Below, piece after piece: positions 32,654 through 40,639 of a stretch of DNA of 64,000 bases. The stretch is taken from positions 62,001-126,000 of the forward strand of contig NZ_CP018846.1 of the NCBI RefSeq assembly GCF_002025705.1, read 5' to 3'. Each line of letters starts with the position of its first letter. Positions within the stretch are counted from its first letter, which is position 1. The position numbers were made by a program, and so were the translations under genes. The DNA is from Pseudomonas putida (lineage in GTDB: Bacteria > Pseudomonadota > Gammaproteobacteria > Pseudomonadales > Pseudomonadaceae). Under the pieces are notes generated by a model that ran no database searches, was not told where the DNA came from, and saw only the letters and a program-made list of their open reading frames with translations.

Positions 32654-35086
32654 TCAGAACTTGTAGGAAGCACTGGCAACGACGCTGCGCTCATCGCCGT
32701 AGTAGCAGTAGTACGAATCACAGGTGGAGATGTAGTCCTTGTTGAACAGGTTCGTGGCATTGACCGCCACCGACGCGCCCTTGAGGCTGGTGCTCAGGCG
32801 GCCGAGGTCGTAGTGCACCGAGGCGTCGAACACGGTGTAGGCATTGGCCTTGCCCAGGTAGGTGTTGGCCTGGTCGCCATAGGTGTTGCCGGTATAGCGC
32901 GCGCCGCCGCCGATGCCGAAACCGTCGAGCACGCCGCTGTGCCAGGTGTAGTCGGCCCACAGCGAGGCTTGCTGGTTGGGCATCAGCTGCAGGCGGTTGC
33001 CTTTGAACTCGCCGTCCTGCACTTCCGACTTCGCCAGGGTGTAGGCGGCAGTCAGCTTGAGGTTTTCGGTGACGTCGGAAACCGCTTCCAGCTCCAGGCC
33101 ATGGACTTTCACTTCACCGGTCTGGCTGGTGACGGGGACGCCGCCGACATTGTTGCTGACTTCGACGTTTTTCTGCGTCAGATCATAAACGGCTGCCGAC
33201 AACAGAGTGTTCGAACCGGGTGGCTGGTACTTGACGCCCAACTCCCACTGCTCGCCTTCAGTAGGCTTGAAAGACTTCGTTGCAGATACCCCGGCGTTGC
33301 TGGAGGGCTGGAACGACTCGGCATACGAAAGATACGGCACGAAGCCCGAGTCGAACACGTAGCTGATGGCCGCGTTGCCGCTGAACTTCTTGTCACGCTG
33401 GGTATTGGTGGCATCACCCTGGTTGAGGAACTTGGTGCTGGTGTGCACCCAGTCTTCACGACCGCCCAAGGTCAGGCGCCAGTTGCCGAGGGCCATCTGG
33501 TCCTGGATGTACACGCCGGTCTGACGGGTCTTCTGGTCGTAGTCGTAGAACGCCGTGGAGCGATCCGGGCGGGTGATCGGAACGCCGTAGACCGGGTTGT
33601 TCACGTTGCTGTCCGGCACGTTGAAGCCGAAGATCGACAGGTAGTTGGTGTTGACGCGCTGGTGGTCCAGGCCCAGCAGCAGCGTGTGGGTAACGTCGCC
33701 GGTGGCGAAGTCGGCCTGGAAGTTGTTGTCCACTGCGAACTGGCTGATGTCTTCATCGGTGTTGGTGGACATGCGGCTGACGGTGCCATCGTCCTGCACT
33801 GGCGGCGTGGTTGCGTTATAGCTGCCGGGGGTGATGGTCTGGAACGCCAGGTCAGTCTTGGTGTAGCGCAGGTTCTGACGGAACTGCCAGACATCGTTGA
33901 TGCGGTGCTCGAAGGCGTAGCCCAGTGCGTAGTAGGTGCGGTCGTAGAACTCGTAGTCCGGGTCACCCAGGTTCTTGTGGTGGGAAACCTTGCCGAACGG
34001 CATATCGATCTTGGTGCCTTGGACTGGCCGGAACTGGCTGGTGGCGCCGGTGTCGTCGCGGGTGAACTGGGTCAGCAGGGTCAACGAGGTATCGTCGTCG
34101 ATGTTCCAGGTCAGGCTCGGGGCAATGTTGTAGCGCTTGTCGTCGATATGGTCGATCTGCGTGCCGCCATCGCGGATCACGCCGCTGACGCTGTACAGGA
34201 ATTGGCCCTGGTCATCGATCTTGCCGGTGCTGGCAAAGTTGATCTGGCGATGGTTGTCGCTGCCGTACTGCAGTTCGATCTCGTTGGCGCTTTCAGCCTG
34301 CGGGCGGCGGCTGACCATGTCCAGCAGGCCGCCGGGCGGGGTCTGACCATACAGCGATGAGGCTGGGCCACGCAGCAGGGCCAGGCGGTCGAGGTTCCAG
34401 GTTTCGGCTTTCGGGTTGGCATACACGCCCCGTGGCAGTGGCAGGCCGTCGAGGAACTGGGTCGGCTCGAAGCCGCGCACGCGCATCCAGTCGTAGCGGG
34501 TGTCGCTGCCGAAGCTGGCCGAGACGATGCCCGGCATATATTTCACGGCGTCGTCGAGGCTGTGCACACCACGGTCGCTCATCTGCTGGCGGGTGGCCAC
34601 GGAGATCGAGCGTGGTACTTCGACCAGTGCGGTGTCGGTCTTGGTACCGGCGGCGGTGCGCTTGGCCAGGTAACCGTCCACCGGGCCCCAGGCGCTTTCG
34701 GAAGCGCTGGCGGCATTCACAGTGGTTTCCGGCAGGGCCAGGGCACCCTCCGGAACGGCGACCAGGCTGTAGCTACCTACGCTGCTCTGCTGCAGTTGCA
34801 GGCCGGTGCCCAGCAGTGCGGCCTGCAGGGCGCCGAGACCATTGTATTGGCCATTGACCGGGGCCGAGGTACGGCCGCTGACCAGTGCCGGGTCGATGGC
34901 CAGGGCGATGCCCGACTGGCTGGCGATCTGGTTCAAGGTGGTGGCCAGCGGGGCGGCGGGCAGGTTGTAGGCGCGCGGTGCGGACTGCTCGGCGGCGAAC
35001 AGGGCAGTGCTGGACAATGGCGCGGCCATGGCAATGGCCAGGGCCATCAGGCTTGGACGCAGGATACGATCAACGGCACGGGACAT
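32654..35086 (-). CDS. TonB-dependent siderophore receptor with N-terminal signalling domain, ferrichrome type
   Basis: An 810-residue outer-membrane receptor. It has a signal peptide (about 1-32), an STN signalling domain (about 38-112, YNLPAAPLATTLNQIASQSG) and a plug (about 140-260, VPRSISVATRQQM and LLRGPASSLYGQTPPGG). A β-barrel follows, ending in the C-terminal Phe (VVASASYKF). The cysteine pair near the end (STCDSYYCYYGDER) resembles FhuA/FiuA ferrichrome receptors. The STN domain fits signalling through the adjacent FecR and ECF sigma. The ligand is inferred as ferrichrome or a similar hydroxamate. Confidence 0.88.
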   Translation of the reverse strand: MSRAVDRILRPSLMALAIAMAAPLSSTALFAAEQSAPRAYNLPAAPLATTLNQIASQSGIALAIDPALVSGRTSAPVNGQYNGLGALQAALLGTGLQLQQSSVGSYSLVAVPEGALALPETTVNAASASESAWGPVDGYLAKRTAAGTKTDTALVEVPRSISVATRQQMSDRGVHSLDDAVKYMPGIVSASFGSDTRYDWMRVRGFEPTQFLDGLPLPRGVYANPKAETWNLDRLALLRGPASSLYGQTPPGGLLDMVSRRPQAESANEIELQYGSDNHRQINFASTGKIDDQGQFLYSVSGVIRDGGTQIDHIDDKRYNIAPSLTWNIDDDTSLTLLTQFTRDDTGATSQFRPVQGTKIDMPFGKVSHHKNLGDPDYEFYDRTYYALGYAFEHRINDVWQFRQNLRYTKTDLAFQTITPGSYNATTPPVQDDGTVSRMSTNTDEDISQFAVDNNFQADFATGDVTHTLLLGLDHQRVNTNYLSIFGFNVPDSNVNNPVYGVPITRPDRSTAFYDYDQKTRQTGVYIQDQMALGNWRLTLGGREDWVHTSTKFLNQGDATNTQRDKKFSGNAAISYVFDSGFVPYLSYAESFQPSSNAGVSATKSFKPTEGEQWELGVKYQPPGSNTLLSAAVYDLTQKNVEVSNNVGGVPVTSQTGEVKVHGLELEAVSDVTENLKLTAAYTLAKSEVQDGEFKGNRLQLMPNQQASLWADYTWHSGVLDGFGIGGGARYTGNTYGDQANTYLGKANAYTVFDASVHYDLGRLSTSLKGASVAVNATNLFNKDYISTCDSYYCYYGDERSVVASASYKF

Positions 35087-35161
35087 GCAGCGGTTCCTCG
35101 ACGGATAAGTGCTAACTGCTTCCTTGCCGAGCGAGATTTGAGAAGTGACAGGGGTAATCGG

Positions 35162-35181
35162 AAATAAAGTGAGAATTATTT
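35162..35181. promoter_or_regulatory. AT-rich dyad upstream of the receptor gene
   Basis: AAATAA and TTATTT arms spaced by eight bases, about 75 bp before the receptor start. On the gene's strand it reads AAATAATTCTCACTTTATTT, resembling elements found before FecI-controlled receptors and Fur boxes. Which one it is cannot be decided here. Confidence 0.4.
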
Positions 35182-35213
35182 GAGTCTGGCTTTCGCCTGC
35201 ACCGATTCATTGT

Positions 35214-35330
35214 CTGTAGGAGCGGCCTTGTGTCGCGAGAGGGGTGCGAAGCAGCCCCGGCAATTTCAGCAGTGGCGCTGATATCTGGGGGCGCTTCGCA
35301 CCCTTTCGCGACGCAAGGCCGCTCCTACAG
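35214..35330. repeat. REPIN
   Basis: Inverted REPs with CTGTAGGAGCGGCC at the left edge and its complement at the right edge. The inner arms have drifted (GGGTGCGAAGC / GCGCTTCGCACCC). Confidence 0.8.
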
Positions 35331-35344
35331 GCGAGGAGTCCGGT

Positions 35345-36301
35345 TTACTTGGGAACGACAGTCACCCACCACGGCGCATGCCGCTCGATCTTCACCGGTA
35401 GCGCCGGCACCAGCGAAGCCAGGGCCAGGTCGGTATCGGTCAGCGGGAAGCTGCCGGTCACGCGCAGGTCGGCCACTTCATCGGCCACGCCCAGGTGGCC
35501 GTTGCGGTAATGGCCCAGCTGTTTCAAGAGGTCGGCCAGGCGCACGTTGTCGACCACCAGCATGCCGCGGGTCCAGGCGTCGGCCCCGGCTTGCACCGGG
35601 CCTATCCGGCCCAGGCCGTTGCTGTTCATCAGCACTTGCTGGCCTTCGCGCAGCACCTGTTCGTCGCCGCTGTTGTGCGGCATGGCGGCTACCGACGACT
35701 GCAGCACCTCAAGGCGCGTGCCCTGGTCTTCACGGCGTACCAGGAAGCGCGTGCCCAGTGGCCGCAGGCGGCCATCGTCAGTGCGCACCAGCAGCGGGCG
35801 TGGGTCGTCATGGCCGGTCTCGACCGAAATTTCGCCCTGATGCAGCACGATCAGGCGCTGCTCGCCCTGGTAGTCGATGTCGACGGCGGTGTGGGTGTTC
35901 AGGCTCAGCAGCGTGCCATCTTCCAGGCGCAAGGTGCGCAGTTCGCCAGTGGCGGTGCGCTGATCGGCCAGCCAGTAGCTGGGCGCCAGTGACGGAGCAC
36001 CGACCCAGGCCAGTAGCGAACCGAGCAGGAACATCCCGGCCAGCCCGCCACCGACTTTGCCGATGCGCCGGCGCAAACCCGCGCGAGATTGCAGCAGGGC
36101 CTGGCGCGCAGGGCCGGCGGCCACGCTGACGCGTTGGTCGAGGGCGCCGAGCTGGCGCCAGGCTCGGGCATGTTCCTCGCTGGCGGCGTGCCAACGGATG
36201 AATTCGGTGCGTTCGTCAGGCGTGCCGCTGCCATCGTCCAGGCTCATCTTCCAGGCAATGGCGGCTTCCAGCACCTGCCACGAAACCGGTGTGTTGTTCA
36301 C
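35345..36301 (-). CDS. FecR-type anti-sigma factor
   Basis: A 318-residue inner-membrane regulator. The N-terminal cytosolic part (WQVLEAAIAWKMSLDDG... FIRWHAASEEHARAWRQLG) is typical of the FecR N-terminal domain. A single span follows (about 88-106, GGLAGMFLLGSLLAWVG). The periplasmic FecR domain has TLRLEDGTLLSLNTHTAVD. The start is a GTG overlapping the sigma TGA, with GGGGA upstream. It should sense the ferri-siderophore state of the receptor through the STN domain and control the partner sigma factor. Confidence 0.87.
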   Translation of the reverse strand: MNNTPVSWQVLEAAIAWKMSLDDGSGTPDERTEFIRWHAASEEHARAWRQLGALDQRVSVAAGPARQALLQSRAGLRRRIGKVGGGLAGMFLLGSLLAWVGAPSLAPSYWLADQRTATGELRTLRLEDGTLLSLNTHTAVDIDYQGEQRLIVLHQGEISVETGHDDPRPLLVRTDDGRLRPLGTRFLVRREDQGTRLEVLQSSVAAMPHNSGDEQVLREGQQVLMNSNGLGRIGPVQAGADAWTRGMLVVDNVRLADLLKQLGHYRNGHLGVADEVADLRVTGSFPLTDTDLALASLVPALPVKIERHAPWWVTVVPK

Positions 36302-36816
36302 GTCGGTTCCCCGTAAAGAGCCACGTAGCACTGGCGCATGCCTTGGGCGATGTACTGGCGCACGCGCGACACCGAAACACCCAGGCGTTCGGCGATTTCG
36401 GCATGGCCCATGCCATCCAGGCGGTTGTGCAGGAAGGCTGCACGGGCTTTGCTCGACAGCTTGCCGAGCAGGCGGTCGATGGCCTTGAGGTCTTCGAGGA
36501 TCAGGTGCTGGGTTTCCGGGGACGGGTGTTCGGCTTCGGGGATCAACGCCAGCTCGGCCAGGTAGGCCTGCTCCAGTGCTGCGCGGCGGAAGTGGTCGAA
36601 CATCAGGCCCTTGGCCACGGCGGCGAGGAAGGCCCGCGGCTCGCGCGGGGTGTCCAGCTGCTCGCGGCCGAGCAGGCGTACGAAGGTGTCCTGGCTCAGG
36701 TCTTCGGCACGCTGACGGCAGGCCATGCTGCGTTGCAGCCAGGCAAGCAGCCAGCCGCGATGGTCGCGGTATAACGAGCCGACCAGTTCGGCGTGTGGGC
36801 TGTGGGCAGAAGACAT
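36298..36816 (-). CDS. ECF sigma factor of the FecI (iron-starvation) group
   Basis: A 172-residue σ70-family ECF factor. Region 2 includes LLAWLQRSMACRQRAEDLSQDTFVRLL. Region 4 has LDGMGHAEIAERLGVSVSRVRQYIAQGM as the helix-turn-helix. The start at 36816 has GGGGA seven bases upstream; an upstream ATG would place the start in the promoter. It forms an operon with the FecR gene and should direct transcription of the TonB receptor. By analogy with P. aeruginosa it is FiuI-like. Confidence 0.87.
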   Translation of the reverse strand: MSSAHSPHAELVGSLYRDHRGWLLAWLQRSMACRQRAEDLSQDTFVRLLGREQLDTPREPRAFLAAVAKGLMFDHFRRAALEQAYLAELALIPEAEHPSPETQHLILEDLKAIDRLLGKLSSKARAAFLHNRLDGMGHAEIAERLGVSVSRVRQYIAQGMRQCYVALYGEPT

Positions 36817-36841
36817 GCAGCGTCCCCGGAACGAATGCATT

Positions 36842-36862
36842 AACTAACGATAATTATTCGCG
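36842..36862. promoter_or_regulatory. Candidate Fur box before the ECF sigma gene
   Basis: AACTAACGATAATTATTCG resembles the GATAAT-type hexamer array bound by Fur. It lies about 25-45 bases upstream of the sigma start. It fits the expected iron repression but is an imperfect match. Confidence 0.45.
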
Positions 36863-36934
36863 ATTGTTGCAGAGGCGGGGGGTGGGGTGCAATGGACGCT
36901 TATCGGATTGCCATCATCAGAGCTTGGTCTTGCA

Positions 36935-37166
36935 GCGCCTGTGAGATCGAGCGCCGCCCGCGCGGCGCATCGCGGATGAATCCGCTCCTACATTTGTTGC
37001 AACGTGGCCATGCCTGTGAGGCCATGGTTGTCAGCCTTCTTTGTAAGGCTCACGTCATGCGCCAAGGCAGGCGACCATGGCGTTACAGGTTCGGCACGTT
37101 GCAATAGATGTAGGAGCGGATTCATCCGCGATGCGCCGCGCGGGCGGCGCTCGATCTCTCAGGCGC
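36935..37166. repeat. 232-bp near-perfect palindromic element
   Basis: Two arms of about 100 bases are inverted. The outer 56 bases are almost identical (GCGCCTGTGAGATCGAGCGCC left against the complement at right, one mismatch). They include REP-like cores GCGGATGAATCCGCTCC. The inner parts drift but still match in TTGCAACGTG and CCATGGT. It lies between the sigma gene and the exonuclease gene and encodes no protein. It is larger than the other REPINs here, and the outer sequence is unlike them. Confidence 0.85.
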
Positions 37167-37189
37167 AAAACCCCTCAAGCCCTGAACCT

Positions 37190-37900
37190 CTAAAGCCCGT
37201 GGTTATGCACTGCGCGCCTGCGCCACCCCCGCAGTCGCTGTTCCAGTTGCAACGGGCTGTCGAGTTGCTGGCGCCGTGCCTGGCTGAACAGGATCAGTGC
37301 AAGCTCTGCCGTGACCTGTGCATCGGCGCTGGCATGGTGACGCTCATCGACCTGCAGGCCAAAGCGCGCCACCCAGTCGTCCAGCCCGGCCTCGCGCAGG
37401 ACGGTGTCGGGGTTGAGCATCGGTGCCAGCTCCGCCACGTCGAGGAAGGGCAGCTGCAAGCGATGGCCCAGGCTTTCCTTCAAGGCACGCGCAAGCATGC
37501 GCTGGTCGAACGGCGCATGGAACGCCAGTACCGGGCTGTCGCCAATGAATTCAAGCAGGTCGAGCAAGGCCTCGGCCGGGTCGCAGCCAGCAGCCAGGGC
37601 ACTTGGCCCAAGGCCGTGGATCAGCACGCTGGCGTTGGTTTTCTGTTCTGGGCGGTGCAGGGTGCGTTCGAACTGCTGAGCGAAATCGATCGCCCCGTCC
37701 TCGATGGCCACTGCGCCGATCGACAACACTTGGTCACGATTGGGGTTCAGGCCACTGGTTTCCAGGTCGAGCACGACCCAGCGCTGCTCGCGCAACGCGC
37801 ACACGCCCAGTGGCCTGGCCTTGGGCAGCCGTGCCAGGCGCTGGCGCAAGGCATCGCTCAGCAGCGGGGCGGCAGGGCGCAGCCAGGCGAACAGGCTCAT
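37190..37900 (-). CDS. DnaQ-type 3'-5' exonuclease
   Basis: A 236-residue DEDDh exonuclease. Exo I is VLDLETSGLNP with the Asp and Glu (about 69-79). Exo II is VLAFHAPFDQRML. Exo III is HHASADAQVTAEL, with His and Asp correctly spaced. It resembles the epsilon subunit of DNA polymerase III but is not dnaQ itself, as it lacks the α-binding tail. The start codon overlaps the stop of the DUF294 gene by four bases. That pairing is common in pseudomonads and suggests a shared function in nucleotide or nucleic-acid metabolism. Confidence 0.88.
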   Translation of the reverse strand: MSLFAWLRPAAPLLSDALRQRLARLPKARPLGVCALREQRWVVLDLETSGLNPNRDQVLSIGAVAIEDGAIDFAQQFERTLHRPEQKTNASVLIHGLGPSALAAGCDPAEALLDLLEFIGDSPVLAFHAPFDQRMLARALKESLGHRLQLPFLDVAELAPMLNPDTVLREAGLDDWVARFGLQVDERHHASADAQVTAELALILFSQARRQQLDSPLQLEQRLRGWRRRAVHNHGL

Positions 37901-39834
37901 AACTGATACCGCAGGGCCAGGCTGCTCTGCAGGCGCTGGGCCTGGCGCAGGGATTCGCGCAGGATGCGCCGGTCCAGATGGTTGAGGCTGTCCGGGTCGA
38001 CGCGGTTGGAGTACGGCAGGTTGTCGCGGGTCTGGCGCTGGTGCTGCTGCATGCGGGTTTGCTGAATGAAGTGGTAGGCCTCTTCATAAGCGGCGCCGTC
38101 GAGCGCTTCGATGACTCCCTTGTCGACCAGCAGGCGCAGGCGTTCCAGGGTGTTGCAGGCGGCAATGCCATTGGCCAGGGCCAGCAGGCGCGCGCCATCG
38201 ACGAAAGGCGTCAGGCCCTGGACCTTGAGATCGAGGGTGGCGGCCTTGTCGTTGCCCTGGCGGGTCAGCACGAACTCGCGCAGGCGGCCCACCGGGGGGC
38301 GCTGGCGCAGGGCGTTGTCGGCCAGCATGCGCTGGAAGATGCGGTTGTCCGCCACCTGCTCCAGCAGTTGCCGGCGCAGTTGTTCACAGCCGTGTTCATC
38401 GCCCCAGACCACGCGCAGGTCGAAGTAGATACTCGAACCCAGCAGGTTCTCCGGGCTGGCCTCACGTACGAAGCCGGCAAAGCGCCGTGCCCACTGCGCG
38501 CGTGACAGGCACAGCTCGGGGTTGCCGGCCATGACGTTGCCCTTGCACAGGGTGAAGCCGCATTGGGCCAGGCACTGGTTGATGTACTGCGCCAGGGGCA
38601 ACAGGCGCGCGCGAATGGCCTCGGCTTCAGCGTCGTCGGCAGCTTCGAAGAGGATGCCGTTGTCCTGGTCGGTGTGCAGGGTCTGCTCGCGGCGCCCTTC
38701 GCTGCCGAAGCACAGCCAGCTGAAAGGCACGCCGGGGTCGCCACGTTCGGCAATGGCCAGCTCGATCACCCGGCACACCGTGTGGTCGTTGAGCAGGGTG
38801 ATGATCTGGGTGATCTGCGTCGAGGAGGCGCCGTGGGCGAGCATGCGCTCTACCAGTTGGCCGATCTCGCCGCGCAGCTGCACCAGCGAATCGAGGCGTG
38901 GCGCATGGCGGATGGTACGCGCCAGGTGCACCAGGTCGACCCGCTGCAGGGAGAACAGGTCGCGCTCCGACACCACGCCACACAGGCGCTGGTTGTCCAC
39001 CAGGCAGACGTGGGCGATGTGACGTTCGGTCATCGCCATGGCCGCATCGAAGGCGCTGGCCTGGGGGCTGAGGTAGAACGGCCTGGCGGTCATGTGCTGC
39101 TCGATCGGCGCGCCGAGGTCGGCATCGGTGGCGGCCACCACCTGGCGCAGGTCGCGCAGGGTGAAGATGCCCACTGGGTAGCGCTGCGGGTCGATCACCA
39201 CGATGCTGCCGACCTGCTGCTCATGCATCAGCCGCACAGCCTCGCGCAGCGGCGTATCCGGCGCACAGACCACCGGGTGACGCATGGCCAGTTCGCCAAG
39301 CGGGGTATTCAGCGAGTACTGGGTGCCGAGGGTTTCCACCGCGCGTTGACGTACTTGCTGATTGACCTGGTCGAGCAGGCTGCTGACCCCGCGCAGGGCA
39401 AAATCTCGAAACACTTCCGACATCGAGAACACGCGGATGAACGCGGCTTTGTTCAGTTGCAGGCAGAAGGTGTCTTCGCCCGCCAGGTGTTCGGTGCGCG
39501 TCGCCCGCTCGCCAAGCAGTGCCGCCAGCGGGAAGCATTCGCCGCCAGTGATCTCGAAGGTGGTTTCCACCCCGGGCTTGACCAGGTGCTGGCGCTCGCC
39601 GACCACACGGCCCTGCTTGACGATGTAGAAGTGCTCGACTGGCCCGTCCGTGGGTTTGATGATGCTTTCGCCACTGGCATAGAAGCGCAGCTGGCATTGT
39701 TCCACCAGAAAGGCCAGATGGCTCTGCTCCATCTGGTTGAACGGCGGGAAACGCTGCAGGAACTGCAAGGTGCCCTGGATGTTCTGCAGTACTGCCGTTC
39801 TACCCGCCTGGTTGTAGGCGTCCTTTTTGCTCAT
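37897..39834 (-). CDS. cNMP-binding/CBS/DUF294 nucleotidyltransferase protein
   Basis: A 645-residue cytosolic protein. A cyclic-nucleotide-binding-like domain (about 25-130) contains YASGESIIKPTDG and GECFPLAALLGE. A CBS pair follows (about 180-295: HPVVCAPDTPLREAVRLM; HMTARPFYLSPQASAFDAAM). The DUF294 nucleotidyltransferase domain (about 335-470) has FGSEGRREQTLHTDQDNGILF with the GS...D.D metal residues. A C-terminal helical DUF294_C domain completes it. This order is that of GlnD-like putative nucleotidyltransferases. The target protein is unknown. It is cotranscribed with the exonuclease. Confidence 0.87.
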   Translation of the reverse strand: MSKKDAYNQAGRTAVLQNIQGTLQFLQRFPPFNQMEQSHLAFLVEQCQLRFYASGESIIKPTDGPVEHFYIVKQGRVVGERQHLVKPGVETTFEITGGECFPLAALLGERATRTEHLAGEDTFCLQLNKAAFIRVFSMSEVFRDFALRGVSSLLDQVNQQVRQRAVETLGTQYSLNTPLGELAMRHPVVCAPDTPLREAVRLMHEQQVGSIVVIDPQRYPVGIFTLRDLRQVVAATDADLGAPIEQHMTARPFYLSPQASAFDAAMAMTERHIAHVCLVDNQRLCGVVSERDLFSLQRVDLVHLARTIRHAPRLDSLVQLRGEIGQLVERMLAHGASSTQITQIITLLNDHTVCRVIELAIAERGDPGVPFSWLCFGSEGRREQTLHTDQDNGILFEAADDAEAEAIRARLLPLAQYINQCLAQCGFTLCKGNVMAGNPELCLSRAQWARRFAGFVREASPENLLGSSIYFDLRVVWGDEHGCEQLRRQLLEQVADNRIFQRMLADNALRQRPPVGRLREFVLTRQGNDKAATLDLKVQGLTPFVDGARLLALANGIAACNTLERLRLLVDKGVIEALDGAAYEEAYHFIQQTRMQQHQRQTRDNLPYSNRVDPDSLNHLDRRILRESLRQAQRLQSSLALRYQL

Positions 39835-39860
39835 GACACTGACCGTATCGCTACGCCGAA

Positions 39861-39880
39861 CTATATATATCTATATATAG
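39861..39880. other. 20-bp AT palindrome upstream of the DUF294 gene
   Basis: CTATATATA-TC-TATATATAG is a perfect inverted repeat 27 bases before the DUF294 start. It is unusual in this GC-rich genome. It could be a repressor site or part of a promoter. Confidence 0.5.
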
Positions 39881-40048
39881 GTGCCGGCCTTGTTGTTCTC
39901 GGCTCCCATGGTCGGCTGGCAGCGGGGTGGTGCCCATTGGACGTAAGTCTAGTGAGCCCTGGCTGTCAAAGGCCCGACGAAAGGCGAGCCGGGTTACGGG
40001 GCTTTTGCGGTCCTAATCACTGAGCGGGATTTTTTTGACGAGATGACC

Positions 40049-40492
40049 ATGGCTGAGCATGACGACATCCTGAGTGACGCCGAACGCGAGGCGTTGGCCG
40101 TGGTGAGCGCACCTGTTGCGCCGAGTCCTGTGGTACTGGTTGTCGATGACAACCCGGTCAACAGCGAGGCGCTGAAGCTGTACCTGAAGAGCAGGGGCAT
40201 CGAGAGCATGACTGCTGACGGGGCGCAGGAGGCAATGCTCAAACTGCACTACGAACCGCGCATCGCCCTGATGATCACTGACCTGCGCATGCAGCCCAAC
40301 GATGGCCTGGAACTGATCCGGCAGATTCGCGAGTCGGAGCGGGCGGCGTTGTCGATCATCGTGGTGTCGGGCGACACCGATGTGAAGGAGGCGGTGGATG
40401 TGATGCACCTGGGGGTGGTGGATTTTCTGCTGAAGCCGGTGGATCTGGGGAAATTGCTGGGGCTGGTAAAAAAGGAACTGAAAATCGAGTAG
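40049..40492 (+). CDS. Single-domain response regulator
   Basis: A 147-residue receiver protein without an output domain. Acidic residues VVDDN lie near 34-38 and the phospho-acceptor Asp is in LMITDLRMQPNDG (about 79). The conserved Ser/Thr is in IIVVSGDTD and the Lys in LLKPVD near 132. The ATG at 40049 or the one two codons upstream can serve; the ribosome site is weak in both cases. It would act by protein contact, and no kinase gene is adjacent. Confidence 0.82.
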   Translation: MAEHDDILSDAEREALAVVSAPVAPSPVVLVVDDNPVNSEALKLYLKSRGIESMTADGAQEAMLKLHYEPRIALMITDLRMQPNDGLELIRQIRESERAALSIIVVSGDTDVKEAVDVMHLGVVDFLLKPVDLGKLLGLVKKELKIE

Positions 40493-40501
40493 TGCAGGAC
40501 T

Positions 40502-40624
40502 GGGGCTGCTTCGCAGCCCTATCGCGACACAAGGCCGCTCCCACAAGTACAGCGCAAGGTTTGAAGCTTGCGGTATCCCTGTGGGAGCGGCCTTGTGTCG
40601 CGATTGGGCCGCAAGGCGGCCCCC
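40502..40624. repeat. REPIN
   Basis: Inverted REPs with GGGGCTGCTTCGCAGCCC at the left edge and GGGCCGCAAGGCGGCCCC at the right edge, between the convergent receiver gene and glcB. Confidence 0.85.
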
Positions 40625-40639
40625 TGTCGCAGATGTAGC

